This document shows positions 1-8,649 of a stretch of 64,000 bases of DNA, one piece after another. The position numbers and the translations under genes were made by a program. The notes under the pieces were generated by a model. The model made no database searches, was not told the DNA's origin, and saw nothing but the letters and a program-made list of their open reading frames with translations. How positions within the stretch are numbered: position 1 is the stretch's first letter; each line of letters starts with the position of its first letter. The stretch lies in the NCBI GenBank assembly GCA_031254105.1, contig JAIRVB010000039.1, positions 186,001 to 250,000 of the forward strand, given 5' to 3'. The DNA is from Chitinispirillales bacterium (GTDB lineage Bacteria; Fibrobacterota; Chitinivibrionia; Chitinivibrionales; Chitinispirillaceae).

Positions 1-425
1 AAGAAAAATACATTGCATTATGCAAAGAAAAAGACTTTAATCAAATAATGAAAATTGTTGAGAACAACCAAACATTAGCTGAGATTAATCATTCTCTGAA
101 TGAGCGAAGCAAGAATGGAGATATTAACAACAGAGGCGTTTTACGAATGGTTAACGGTTACTTTCAGGAATTGACTTTTATTTATGCCGAGCTGTTTCGT
201 TTGTGTAAATCAGGGGCAAAAGTGGCTTTTGTGAATGACAATGTCCGTTATGGCGGTGAGGTTATTTCAGTAGATTTCATTTCTACGGAATTGGCGGAAA
301 AAATCGGATTTAAACCTGTTAAAGTTTATTCTTTGAAACAGCAAAAAGGCAATAGCAGTCAACAAATGGCAAAATTTGGACGAGTACCCTTGAGAAAAAG
401 TATAACTGTTTGGGAAAAACCATAA
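1..425 (+). CDS. DNA methyltransferase, C-terminal part (cut by window edge)
   Basis: The frame is open to the left edge (first full codon at base 3), so the first ATG at 48 is internal and the gene begins outside the window. About 140 residues are visible. The end carries GGEVISVDFISTELAEKIGF and NSSQQMAKFGR, which I recognise as the C-terminal part of restriction-modification type N4/N6 DNA methyltransferases; the catalytic motif would lie upstream and cannot be seen. It is AT-rich like the nearby accessory genes and ends beside a hairpin repeat cluster. It may be half of a restriction-modification system whose partner is outside the window. The family call rests on the tail alone. Confidence 0.6.
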   Translation, partial: EKYIALCKEKDFNQIMKIVENNQTLAEINHSLNERSKNGDINNRGVLRMVNGYFQELTFIYAELFRLCKSGAKVAFVNDNVRYGGEVISVDFISTELAEKIGFKPVKVYSLKQQKGNSSQQMAKFGRVPLRKSITVWEKP

Positions 426-436
426 TATAAATATTA

Positions 437-610
437 AGAAAGATGCAATTTAAGCGGGCAGGTTCTTACCTGTCCGCGAATAAAATGTTTACTCGGAGAA
501 ATCTTGATTTTTACTGTTTACTGTTGATAGAACGATACTGCTTGCGCGGACGGGTACCGTCCGCGGGTAAAATGTTGGCTCGACCACCTTTTGTTTTTGA
601 TTTTTTTTCG
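437..610. repeat. Family A hairpin repeat, two tandem units
   Basis: Two units of roughly 85 bases fill most of the spacer between the methyltransferase and larE. Each holds a dyad (454-477; 546-564, GCGGACGG pairing with CCGTCCGC) followed by a conserved tail with GGGTAAAATG, a CTCG box and a T-rich run. Other members lie near 6305-6410, 7262-7445 and 13105-13290. A short reading frame overlapping the units (443-634) is only a by-product of the repeat. Confidence 0.7.
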
Positions 611-759
611 GGGTGCCCGAAGACTATGGGCTGAGGGCAGGGGGCGGTGTTTCACATGACTTTTCTAAGCGGCGCCCCCTCAGATATATAAAGGCTGATT
701 TTGAACCGAATGACTCTGTCATTGAGTTTTGCAAGAAGTCTGATATATCCTTATTCATA

Positions 760-1551
760 TTACCCCCGCCCCTCCAGATCCAATAACACCACCGGAAAAT
801 ACGGCTTAACCGCCTTCACAATATCATCCTTTTTGTCAACAGCCCGGCTCATCTGATTTCCCGGAAGCTGTATTCTCGCGGCCTCATCAAACACCCGCAC
901 GCGCAGGTCTGTAAACCCAAGCGCAAACAGCGCGTCTTCCGCCTTTTCCACACGCCGCAGCAGCTCCTCTTCAATCACGCGGCCATGAGGTATGCGCGTA
1001 GCAAGGCAGGAGTACGCCGGTTTATCCCATGTCCGCAGCCCCGCCTCTTTTGAAAGACGGCGTATATCGTCTTTCGTCAAACCGCACTCTTTCAGAGGCG
1101 AACGGACGGAAAGCTCGCTCAGGGCTTGCATGCCGGGACGGTCAGCCGCGCTGTCGGAAGCGTTTGTTCCATCAATAATGAGCGGCGCGCCGTCTGAAAA
1201 AGCGTGTTCCCGCAAAGCCTCAAAAATCGCTCTTTTACAAAAATAGCAACGCCTGGGCGAATTGAGAATAATCCTTCTATCATCCAAAATATTTTTTTCC
1301 AAAACGGCAATCTCAACCCCAACCTGTTTCGCAAACCGCAGCGCATCCTGCAATTCAAACTCCGGCTGAAAAGCAGTCTTTACAAAACAAACTTTCATTT
1401 CAGCACCGCACCGCATTCCCGCATATAACAAATAAGATGAGTCAACGCCTCCCGAAAAAGCAAGCGTAACGGTTGGGTTATCTTTGAAAAAGTCCTCTAA
1501 CGTCAAAAGCGGCCCCGCTAAATCCCCAAAAACTGAATCGCCAGCCCGCAC
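760..1551 (-). CDS. larE: LarE, ATP-dependent sacrificial sulfur transferase
   Basis: LarE inserts sulfur into the pyridinium mononucleotide precursor of the nickel-pincer cofactor used by lactate racemase (LarA) and related enzymes. The PP-loop SGGVDSS sits at residues 33-39, a CxxC pair at 102/105, and a cysteine in the YSCLATRIPHG motif at 182, close to the position of the sulfur-donor cysteine in characterised LarE. Length (263 aa) fits the family. The GTG start at 1551 overlaps the upstream transporter gene by 34 bases; an in-frame TTG at 1506 would give the usual short N terminus and is also plausible. It is the distal gene of a two-gene operon with a nickel-type transporter; larB is at 7640-8386 and no larA or larC is seen. 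Confidence 0.9.
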   Translation of the reverse strand: MRAGDSVFGDLAGPLLTLEDFFKDNPTVTLAFSGGVDSSYLLYAGMRCGAEMKVCFVKTAFQPEFELQDALRFAKQVGVEIAVLEKNILDDRRIILNSPRRCYFCKRAIFEALREHAFSDGAPLIIDGTNASDSAADRPGMQALSELSVRSPLKECGLTKDDIRRLSKEAGLRTWDKPAYSCLATRIPHGRVIEEELLRRVEKAEDALFALGFTDLRVRVFDEAARIQLPGNQMSRAVDKKDDIVKAVKPYFPVVLLDLEGRG

Positions 1552-2222
1552 ATCAAAACCGCAAAGCCTGCCAGCGAATGCGAATAACGCTCAATCTTTT
1601 TCGCAGGAATCATATCAATACCCTTCAACACAACGCCTGCGCAAACAAGCATTGTACCTACCGTACAAAAAGCAAAAACAGCCGCAACCGCAATCACAGA
1701 CATCATCCCGCCCTGCGCCGCCGGAAACATCAGCAAAGGAATCAAAAGCTCGCAAGGCCCAAGCACAAACAAAATAAAAAGCGGCCAGAACGAACGCGAC
1801 ACACCTGTTCTCTCTGAATGCTCATCGCCGCACTCCCTGCCGTGAACAGCATCATGATTATGCCAAACCTCCTTGCCATCCGTCAACACATGCTTATGCG
1901 GCCTGTTCCTCACCGCATTTCTGATACCCCATAACATATAAACCGCTCCAAAAGCAATAAGAAACCACACCGCCACCTCACCGCGAAAGTCCTGTATGCC
2001 AATCAGCGAACTAACCTGCGAACCAAGCAAAATCCCGCATAACCCCAAAATAATAGAACTCAAAACATGAGCCGCACCGCACACAAAAACAACAACCATC
2101 GTCTTAGCGAAACTCCACCCGTTCGCCTTACTCATCGCAACAAACGGCACATAGTGATCCACCCCAATCGCAGTATGAAAAATACCGATACCCGCAGCCG
2201 TAGTCATAAGAGCAAAATCCAC
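1518..2222 (-). CDS. Nickel/cobalt-type membrane transporter (NicO/UreH-like)
   Basis: A 234-residue polytopic membrane protein with about six hydrophobic segments. The N terminus holds HTAIGVDHY, which resembles the His-rich first-helix signature of NicO/UreH-type nickel transporters, and the central loop (about residues 108-140) has many His, Asp and Glu residues, as expected for metal capture. A strong Shine-Dalgarno (GAGGAG) precedes the ATG. Its 3' end overlaps larE, so the two are translationally coupled, and the likely job is nickel supply for Lar cofactor assembly. TauE/SafE-like or cytochrome-biogenesis annotations are possible for the same fold. Confidence 0.7.
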   Translation of the reverse strand: MDFALMTTAAGIGIFHTAIGVDHYVPFVAMSKANGWSFAKTMVVVFVCGAAHVLSSIILGLCGILLGSQVSSLIGIQDFRGEVAVWFLIAFGAVYMLWGIRNAVRNRPHKHVLTDGKEVWHNHDAVHGRECGDEHSERTGVSRSFWPLFILFVLGPCELLIPLLMFPAAQGGMMSVIAVAAVFAFCTVGTMLVCAGVVLKGIDMIPAKKIERYSHSLAGFAVLMCGLAIQFLGI

Positions 2223-2557
2223 AATTTCTCCTCAAAGTTTACATTTCAAATATCCAGAATAATGTAGAAATAAAACAACCGTTATATATTCAAGGGGGGC
2301 CGAACTCTGAAATGCAGCTCCGCACTCGGCCCCCTGGCGGCTACTTCGTGCGCCGCCACCCCCGGAACAGTCAAATCCAAAGCATATTGCAAGATGGAAT
2401 CGCCAGGGACAATATCCTCACGACTCCATTCGGACTTATGCCCGCGACAATCCTACTTCGAAATTCCTCTTTGCTGATGCAAATGTTCACCAACCCCCAA
2501 TTGCTGCCTATGCCGTAGAATAATCAGTTAAAACCCATTGTTGGGCGCATATCCGCA
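2223..2557. other. Spacer with a strong hairpin; no recognised gene
   Basis: No gene is supported. A dyad at 2295-2334 (GGGGGCCGA with TCGGCCCCC) could terminate or block transcription from either side. The remainder reads open for 40-70 codons in more than one frame, but without a ribosome binding site or recognisable protein; it may be an old gene relic. Confidence 0.4.
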
Positions 2558-2965
2558 TTAAAATTCAACAATAAAATTTTCTGATGTCAATGAAAGATAA
2601 ATTCTATCCCAAAAATTACCCCATAATACCATTTTTTGAGCTGTATCTATTGAGAAAAAACCTACAGTTCGACACTCATCATTGTTTTGTAAATTGCCAT
2701 GAGAATAGTTGGCAGTAAAAAGGAAATTAAAAGTGTTTACTCTTAAATTATGAAAAAAACCTTTATAAATGACATTTTTAATATAAACACCTGTTTCTTC
2801 AAAAACTTCTCTGTGCAATGCGGATACTAATGATTCATTATGTTCAACTAATCCACCGGGTATTTCCCAACCGCGTTTCAAGCCATCAATAAGTAATATC
2901 TCATTATCTGCATTTGTTATTACTGCAGACACTGAAACTGAATGCGTTTGTATCACATAAGCCAC
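2558..2965 (-). CDS. Nudix hydrolase
   Basis: A 135-residue Nudix-fold hydrolase. The full Nudix box Gx5Ex7REVxEExGV is present at about residues 37-60 (starting at GGLVEHNE), so all metal-binding glutamates are retained. Family members cleave nucleoside diphosphates linked to another moiety; the substrate cannot be told from sequence. It is the last gene of a four-gene AT-rich operon, starting 2 bases after the end of the gene before it. Base composition is far more AT-rich than the housekeeping genes, suggesting transfer of the operon as a block. Confidence 0.88.
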   Translation of the reverse strand: MAYVIQTHSVSVSAVITNADNEILLIDGLKRGWEIPGGLVEHNESLVSALHREVFEETGVYIKNVIYKGFFHNLRVNTFNFLFTANYSHGNLQNNDECRTVGFFSIDTAQKMVLWGNFWDRIYLSLTSENFIVEF

Positions 2966-2967
2966 CT

Positions 2968-4320
2968 TTATTTCATATATTGCATGACTGCAACAATAAG
3001 TTGCGAAGTTGCAATAAGAACCATTAAAATAGTAAATATAATTACCGTTATGTTAATTCCTTTAACAGAACGGGATAGGTTGTAATTCAGTGTATCAAGT
3101 TCTATTGACCTTTTAGTCGTTATAATCGAAGATATTGAAGACAAACGCTCTAATAAGCTAGAAAGAAGGTATCTATTTGATTTGAGGATCAATATTAAAT
3201 CCAGTTTTATAAGAAGTTGTTCCATAAATTCATTAAAAAAACTGTGCTTAATATTCATTTGTACATAAAAATCATCGGAAAAAATATTAATAAAATTCGT
3301 CATTTCAAAAATTATTTTTTCTAGCTTATTAAATTCTTGAGGAATTAAATACTTGCCACCTTCTATGATTTCCTTAATTTCTGAATATTTATGAATACAC
3401 CATTGATTTAGATACAACAAGGCTACTTTATGTTGAATAAAGATTTCACACCCTAAAACAATATCGTTAAAAAAACGTTTTTGAAACTCATCTTCTGCCT
3501 TTGGAAAATGCCTGATAACACGGTTTCTGTTTATTAGCCACAATTCATCTTTTCTGTATCCTATATCATCTTTCAGAAGCTTTTTTATACGATCTATATC
3601 ATGATTTTTATAATTACTTAGTGACATTCGGAATAAACGAGCAAGTTGCCTTAGAAAATCATCATCTTTATATAAATCATGTATAAGCATTTTTTTATTA
3701 TTATAGATAGTGTAATCAAAATCCATAACTTCAAAACAATCAACAAATTGATTAAATTTTTCAAATCTTATCTGATTATTGAATTGTACAGTTAAATTAG
3801 AACCAAGCATTTCAATTAATTTAACGACTATTGAATGTGCTTTTTCTTTTATTATGTTTATCTTATTGTTATAGATTTCAATAAAATTGTTAAAAGACAA
3901 TCCTGAACTTTGATATGATAACCTTGAAGTTAGTGTAACAGAACCATTAATCCCAAGTTTAATTTTTTGAAATTTAACACTAATATTATGTTCTGTTAAG
4001 TGTAAAGGATTATCATCGTTAATAGAGAATGATAATGGCATTAAAGTTTTGTCATAATAAATCGAAAAAGTTGAACGCTCTCGCCTATCTGTACTAGAAT
4101 AAGATGAAGATGCAAATTCAGGGTTTTGGAATATATAATTTTGTTTCGTTGTTTCTATTTTTTCTTTCAGATCTTTTAACCATTTTTTACTACCTCTAAA
4201 AGAATTAAATGTATTTTTTTGTTCATTATTTAATAAAATATGTCCTAAATCGAATCCAAATATAATTTGCAATTCGATTTTATTAAAAATCAATTCTTTG
4301 GGTTTATTCATAAAATCCAT
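2968..4320 (-). CDS. Unknown protein with C-terminal membrane anchor
   Basis: I do not recognise this 450-residue protein. The body (about 1-420) is charged, rich in Asn, Lys and Ile, with long amphipathic helices in the second half, and it ends in one clear hydrophobic helix (about 424-446) with a two-residue tail, so it looks tail-anchored with a large cytoplasmic domain. There is no signal peptide or Walker motif. The start overlaps the end of the alpha/beta hydrolase gene by 17 bases and the stop is 2 bases before the Nudix gene, so it is tightly coupled to both. Very AT-rich. Confidence 0.75.
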   Translation of the reverse strand: MDFMNKPKELIFNKIELQIIFGFDLGHILLNNEQKNTFNSFRGSKKWLKDLKEKIETTKQNYIFQNPEFASSSYSSTDRRERSTFSIYYDKTLMPLSFSINDDNPLHLTEHNISVKFQKIKLGINGSVTLTSRLSYQSSGLSFNNFIEIYNNKINIIKEKAHSIVVKLIEMLGSNLTVQFNNQIRFEKFNQFVDCFEVMDFDYTIYNNKKMLIHDLYKDDDFLRQLARLFRMSLSNYKNHDIDRIKKLLKDDIGYRKDELWLINRNRVIRHFPKAEDEFQKRFFNDIVLGCEIFIQHKVALLYLNQWCIHKYSEIKEIIEGGKYLIPQEFNKLEKIIFEMTNFINIFSDDFYVQMNIKHSFFNEFMEQLLIKLDLILILKSNRYLLSSLLERLSSISSIITTKRSIELDTLNYNLSRSVKGINITVIIFTILMVLIATSQLIVAVMQYMK

Positions 4321-5089
4321 TTTTCTCCGTTCTTTTAGTTATTCTATCTATCCATTCAAAAGAGATTTTTTTTGCTTTGGCAAATTGTTCCGGTTGACAC
4401 TTAAATCCATGATTACCGCCTTCAATTAAAGCAAGCTCTTTATTTCCTCTTGCCATTTCAAAAGCCTGCTTTGATAAGTTGACAGATGCTTTTGTGTCAT
4501 CAGTACCATGAACAAAAAGTATTGGAGAAGGAATTTGGCTAATCGAATTGTATACATCCTTATTTTTTAAACTATCCAAAAAATCTTTTTTTACCTTATC
4601 TCCTTTATCTATGTATACATAACCAACTTTGTGAATTTCTGTTCCCAATGTTTTGCTATATCTTTGTTCTAATTCCGCCGATAAGCACCACAGTAAAAAC
4701 CCTCCAATGTCATTTCTTTGAGCTCCTACCAAAGATGCAACACCACTTCCAAAACTGCAACCCCATATAATCAAATTGGTTTCTGAATAAATGTCCTTAA
4801 CTACATAGTCAATGACACAATTTAAATCTTCAATCTCCGTATCAATTGTCATATCAGAGAAAGATAAATCGCTATACCCAGAACCACGATAGTCAAATAG
4901 GACGCAGATAAAATCATTAGCAGTCAGTTCATTAGAAAGTTCCCAAAAAAATCTATAACTTTCAAATCCAGCTACACTAAACCCATGTGAAAAGATAATA
5001 CACCCACAAGTATTAAATGTAGGCTTTTTGATACATAAATGAATAGATGATTTATTATCAACAGCTAATCTTGTATTAATTGTTTCCAT
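4304..5089 (-). CDS. Alpha/beta hydrolase (serine hydrolase)
   Basis: A 261-residue alpha/beta hydrolase with a complete catalytic set: oxyanion segment HGF (35-37), nucleophile elbow GCSFG with Ser112, acid in HGTDD (Asp197 or 198) and His227 in GGNHGF. The small cap region and the FDYRGSGYS strand fit the dienelactone hydrolase/acyl-esterase/thioesterase group. No signal peptide, so cytoplasmic. It overlaps the acyltransferase gene by 14 bases and the membrane-anchored unknown by 17. An esterase next to an acyltransferase could add and remove the same acyl group, which is inference only. Confidence 0.85.
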   Translation of the reverse strand: METINTRLAVDNKSSIHLCIKKPTFNTCGCIIFSHGFSVAGFESYRFFWELSNELTANDFICVLFDYRGSGYSDLSFSDMTIDTEIEDLNCVIDYVVKDIYSETNLIIWGCSFGSGVASLVGAQRNDIGGFLLWCLSAELEQRYSKTLGTEIHKVGYVYIDKGDKVKKDFLDSLKNKDVYNSISQIPSPILFVHGTDDTKASVNLSKQAFEMARGNKELALIEGGNHGFKCQPEQFAKAKKISFEWIDRITKRTEKNGFYE

Positions 5090-5822
5090 TTGATTCAGCC
5101 TCCATTTTATTGATAATTTTTTCTACTTCTGAATGATTACGGTAACGTATTAACCTAGCTGGTATTCCTGCCATTAATGAATATTCACAAGTTGATTTTA
5201 AAAGCACTGAATTCGTAGTAATATATGAAAATTTTCCTATAGAAATATCCCCTATAATAACGGCTTCTCTTCCAATAATAACTCCGTCATGAATAGTTGG
5301 TGCTGGTTCAATTTCACCTTCAATTCCTGAAGAATACTTATGCGATGTATGTCCTAACATTGACGTGTAGTTTCCAATAATTGTTCTAGCACAAAGAGTT
5401 CCATTAATACGACAATTATTTCCAATAGAAACATTATTATAAAAATAAGTACTTGGAAATACATAACAACCTTTTCCGATATTGCAATTTTCTCGAATTA
5501 TAACATTATGGGCACAATCAAAATTATTCCCAATTTTTGTTCCATTATAAATTGTAGTATTACTTCTTATTATGCTATTACTTCCAATAAAAGTTTTACC
5601 TTGTGAAATAGTATCATAAACATCCCTTAGCTTTAAAGAACAATTAAATTCAATATCGCTTAATGTAAATGGAGAAGGATGCCCAATAACAACATTATTT
5701 TCAATAATTGCATTTTCAGCGACTTCAACCTCTCCATATATATGTATATTGTCACCAAATATTACTTTATTTGATATAGTTGCTTGTTTTGATACCCATA
5801 CTGTTGGAGAAACTTCTACCAT
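5076..5822 (-). CDS. Hexapeptide-repeat acyltransferase (left-handed beta-helix)
   Basis: First gene of the four-gene operon. Repeated hexads (such as IGNNFD, IGKGCY, IGNNCR, IIGREA) run through most of the protein, giving a left-handed beta-helix of the kind that transfers acetyl or other acyl groups from acyl-CoA to sugars or amino sugars; the C-terminal SLMAGIPARLIR is typical of the WbbJ/NeuD/serine acetyltransferase branch. I chose the ATG at 5822, with AAAGGA seven bases upstream, over an upstream in-frame GTG at 5891, because the extra 23 codons lie in host-like, less AT-rich DNA and match no acyltransferase N terminus. The predicted product has 248 residues. The substrate is unknown. 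Confidence 0.85.
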   Translation of the reverse strand: MVEVSPTVWVSKQATISNKVIFGDNIHIYGEVEVAENAIIENNVVIGHPSPFTLSDIEFNCSLKLRDVYDTISQGKTFIGSNSIIRSNTTIYNGTKIGNNFDCAHNVIIRENCNIGKGCYVFPSTYFYNNVSIGNNCRINGTLCARTIIGNYTSMLGHTSHKYSSGIEGEIEPAPTIHDGVIIGREAVIIGDISIGKFSYITTNSVLLKSTCEYSLMAGIPARLIRYRNHSEVEKIINKMEAESNGNN

Positions 5823-6512
5823 ACAATTTTCCTTTCCACCCGTTCTCTGGCTTGCGCTTTTCGGATAAATCCCCGCAACATTCATTGTCACCCATTTCTC
5901 TATTGAAAATACTTTCCAACAACTCCCTTTTTATGTTCACCAATCAAAAATATAACATTTTTTCTTAAACCGCCAATATATCTTAAAATAAGTCTCCATC
6001 AAGCAATCATAGCGACACTTTGTACCTAACCCTGCATTATTTAACATGATTATAAATATAGATTATTTTTCAGAAAAAAGTAAAAAAGATTAAAAAACTC
6101 TGTTTTTAGCCCGATAAAACGGTAAATGCCCCCGTTAAGCTCGGCGGCAACCTCCCCCACCGCTCCAACCAATAGCCTCGCACCGCAGGCTTTACATATA
6201 TGGATGATACTCTACTTTCGCCCGCCGGCTTAGAAAATAACGCATCAAACTCCATAGCATTCATTTGTCACCCACTTATTACTACGCGCTACGCGGATGT
6301 TGTTGACTTTTGATTTTTGAAAGATACAGTTAAAGCAACCAGATTCCTATCTGTCTGCGGGTAATATGATTGCTCGACTGCTTCTTGCTTTTGACTTTTG
6401 GTTTAGCAAAAGAGTTTATTTAACAGCTTATAGACAGCATGTATTATATTAATATTTATTATGGTATTGATATTGCTGAGATTGTTTCTTTAATATACTT
6501 CGAGGAGTGGGA
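5823..6512. other. Spacer with one family A repeat unit and a short direct repeat
   Basis: No gene is supported. ATTCATTGTCACCCA near 5881 recurs almost unchanged near 6258. A family A unit lies at about 6305-6410, with a decayed dyad (CAGATTCCTATCTG). The last 80 bases are AT-rich and may hold the promoter for the gene pair at 6513. Confidence 0.45.
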
Positions 6513-6704
6513 ATGCGTTTTACTGATGAAAGCCAAATCAAAGAGTTCTTTACGAAAGACACCGAGAGTACTTACCGTGTTTTGAGTGATGAGTGTAAAA
6601 GCATGAATGAGCATCCGAAAATACCTACAGAGGATTATTTAAAATCTGTAGAGGAGCTTGCCGAATCTTACGCAAATGTAATTGGTGTGCCTTATGTCGC
6701 TTAA
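6513..6704 (+). CDS. Small acidic protein of unknown function (first of coupled pair)
   Basis: A 63-residue protein starting at the ATG at 6513, preceded by GAGGAG at 6502-6507; the in-frame GTG two codons earlier lies inside the ribosome binding site and is unlikely. It is acidic, probably helical and has no recognised domain. Its last four codons overlap the start of the next gene, a coupling often seen for antitoxin-toxin or chaperone-effector pairs. No DNA-binding motif is obvious, so a toxin-antitoxin role is only suggested by arrangement. Confidence 0.65.
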   Translation: MRFTDESQIKEFFTKDTESTYRVLSDECKSMNEHPKIPTEDYLKSVEELAESYANVIGVPYVA

Positions 6705-7233
6705 TGCCGAGGAGTTGGAAGATGTTAAGCGAATGAATGAAAAATTAGAGTGGCTTGCTAAGACGTGGCTTATAATGCGAAAAAGGTTTGCGTTGCCTGA
6801 AAAGGAAGCTTTTGAGCTGAATCCTGATATAACCAAAAAAACTGTTTTTCATTATGTAAAAGACTTGAGATTTTTGAAAAAGAGGTATCAGATAGAGGAT
6901 ATGGTTCAGCCGCCAAAAATAGCGGGGTTGATGGCAAATGCCATATTAAAGTATCGTCCCTTGGTTCCATTTTACGGGCCTCAGGGCGGTATTGAAAAAA
7001 ATAAGGTTAACGAGTATTTTGCAATATATCATGGGATATGTGTTTGCGCTAATTACAAAGGCCTTGGGGTAGAGGGTAATAGCGCAATGAGGGCGCTGAT
7101 GGCAAATCCCAAGTTTAAAGAGTGGCACGAAAAGTTTACGTTTCTTATAAGGGAGCGTAATTATACTGCAGAATCTCTTATTATGGCTTTCGAGACGCTT
7201 TGTCTTTTTGCATTCCCTGCTGCCAAATCATAG
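6694..7233 (+). CDS. Unknown 179-residue protein (second of coupled pair)
   Basis: Starts at the ATG at 6694, overlapping the stop of the preceding small gene by 11 bases. It is basic and mostly helical, with an Arg/Lys-rich first third (RMNEKLEWLAK, LRFLKKRYQ) and a hydrophobic, Cys-containing middle (YHGICVCANYKGLG). I recognise no family or catalytic motif. Family A repeats lie on both sides of the pair, and it sits in the middle of the interval that splits the lar genes. Whether it is an effector, a phage-derived protein or something else is unknown. Confidence 0.6.
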   Translation: MSLNAEELEDVKRMNEKLEWLAKTWLIMRKRFALPEKEAFELNPDITKKTVFHYVKDLRFLKKRYQIEDMVQPPKIAGLMANAILKYRPLVPFYGPQGGIEKNKVNEYFAIYHGICVCANYKGLGVEGNSAMRALMANPKFKEWHEKFTFLIRERNYTAESLIMAFETLCLFAFPAAKS

Positions 7234-7261
7234 ATTCTGCCGCCAATGGCGGCGGAAATTG

Positions 7262-7445
7262 ACAGATGATGTTTGCTGTTGATGGGTTCATGCCTGTTCG
7301 CAAGTAAAATGCTTGCTCTACTGCCTCCTGCTTTTGACTTTCGATTTTAGAAAGATGCAGTTGATGCGGACAAATTCCTATTTGTCCGCGGATAAGGTGT
7401 TTACTCGCCCGCCTCTTGTTTTTGAATTTTGATTTTAGAAATGCT
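7262..7445. repeat. Family A hairpin repeat, two tandem units
   Basis: Two tandem units directly follow the unknown gene pair. The second has the best dyad of the family, GCGGACAAATTC with its complement near 7376-7400, then the conserved tail with a TTACTCG box, CCGCCTCTTG and a T-rich stretch ending in ATTTTAGAAA. The first unit has a decayed dyad (CATGCCTGTTCGC). The rest of the spacer to 7639 shows nothing I can assign. Confidence 0.7.
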
Positions 7446-7639
7446 GATTAGCTCACGGTCACAATTTACCTCTATCAGCATTGCCCCCATTTTTTCCGCC
7501 CGGGGAGGGCTAATGGATGGAACACCGCAGGCAAATTTCACATTTAAATAGTCATAACAGACATTTGGTAAAGCATTAATGTATGAGATATTTTTAGTTA
7601 TTCTGGTAATCAGCGGCTGCTATAGATTATTTCTCCACA

Positions 7640-8386
7640 TTAAATATGAGCAATCATATTCGCCAGATAACCCGCCCCAAATCCATTGTCAATATTCACA
7701 ACGCTCACCCCGCTGGAGCAAGAATTAAGCATGGACAGCAAAGCCGCAACCCCGCCGAACGACGCGCCGTAACCAATGGAAGTAGGAACCGCTATCACCG
7801 GACAATCCACAAGACCGCCCACAACGCTCGCAAGCGCGCCCTCCATCCCCGCAACAGCCACCACCGCCTTCGCGCTCATAAGAACTTCCGACTTATCAAG
7901 AAGCCTGTGAATCCCCGCAACGCCCACATCGAAAAGCCGCTCCACGCGGCTGCCCAAAATTTCGGCAGTAACGGCAGCCTCCTCGGCAACGGGAATATCG
8001 CTTGTCCCGCCAGTCGCCACAACAACATAACCCTTCCCGGTGACTTTTCCCGTAGGCGCAACAATTCCAAGCCTTGGCACGGGCTTGTATTCAAGGCTCA
8101 CGCTCTTTTGAATCTCACCCGCAGTCTCGCCATCCAGCCTTGTAACCAAAATATTACTGCGGCCATTCTCAAGCATCTTTTGAATAATACCGGCAATCTG
8201 CTCCGCCGTCTTACCCTGACCAAATATAACCTCCGCAATACCCTGCCGCACCCCGCGGTGATTATCAATTTTCGCATAACTCAGGTCAGAATACGGCTCA
8301 AGCTTCAGCTTCAGCAACGCCTCATCGGGCGACATCTCACCACTCTTCACAGCCAACAACATCTGATATGTTTGCGCCTTATCCAT
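7640..8386 (-). CDS. larB: LarB, pyridinium-3,5-bisthiocarboxylate pathway carboxylase/hydrolase
   Basis: LarB carboxylates and hydrolyses nicotinic acid adenine dinucleotide to pyridinium-3,5-biscarboxylic acid mononucleotide, the first step of nickel-pincer cofactor synthesis. The 248-residue protein has the PurE-like half, with GIVAPTGKVTGKGYVVVATG-type Rossmann segment, ATGGTSDIPVAEEAA near residues 127-141, DVGVAGIHRL, AGMEGALASVVGGL and the C-terminal VPTSIGYGASFGG. The ATG at 8386 has only a weak ribosome binding site. It lies on the same strand as larE but 5.4 kb upstream of the transporter, separated by accessory genes, so an ancestral lar cluster may have been split. LarC is not in the window. 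Confidence 0.92.
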   Translation of the reverse strand: MDKAQTYQMLLAVKSGEMSPDEALLKLKLEPYSDLSYAKIDNHRGVRQGIAEVIFGQGKTAEQIAGIIQKMLENGRSNILVTRLDGETAGEIQKSVSLEYKPVPRLGIVAPTGKVTGKGYVVVATGGTSDIPVAEEAAVTAEILGSRVERLFDVGVAGIHRLLDKSEVLMSAKAVVAVAGMEGALASVVGGLVDCPVIAVPTSIGYGASFGGVAALLSMLNSCSSGVSVVNIDNGFGAGYLANMIAHI

Positions 8387-8649
8387 TCGTATCCCACATT
8401 CTTAAAAGATAAACAGAATCTATAAAATAGTATAATCGCAGCACCAATTCCACGCGGATACTCTCATTTCATGCACAAATAGGAGAGGGCGTTTAGTTGT
8501 GAAAGGCTTTTGCTCATTTTTCAGCTGCAAACGATTGTTGCCATGCTTGTTGCAGACCTGGACTGCTAAATGAATATACATTTATTTTTTAATGCTCTTC
8601 TAATATACGCCCATTGTGTTTATCAAATTTTATTTAAGCATAAGCAAAA
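8387..8649. other. Spacer upstream of larB, nothing assigned
   Basis: AT-rich spacer that should carry the larB promoter. I see no convincing -35/-10 pair, repeat or small gene. Confidence 0.3.

Noticed and set aside
443-634. 63-codon open frame
   Set aside because: It lies wholly in the family A repeat units and has no ribosome binding site.
2312-2518. Open frame in spacer between transporter and Nudix genes
   Set aside because: No start signal and equally open in another frame.
7646-8425. 259-codon plus-strand frame over larB
   Set aside because: It is antisense to larB and its composition (Arg, His, Asn-rich) is not protein-like.
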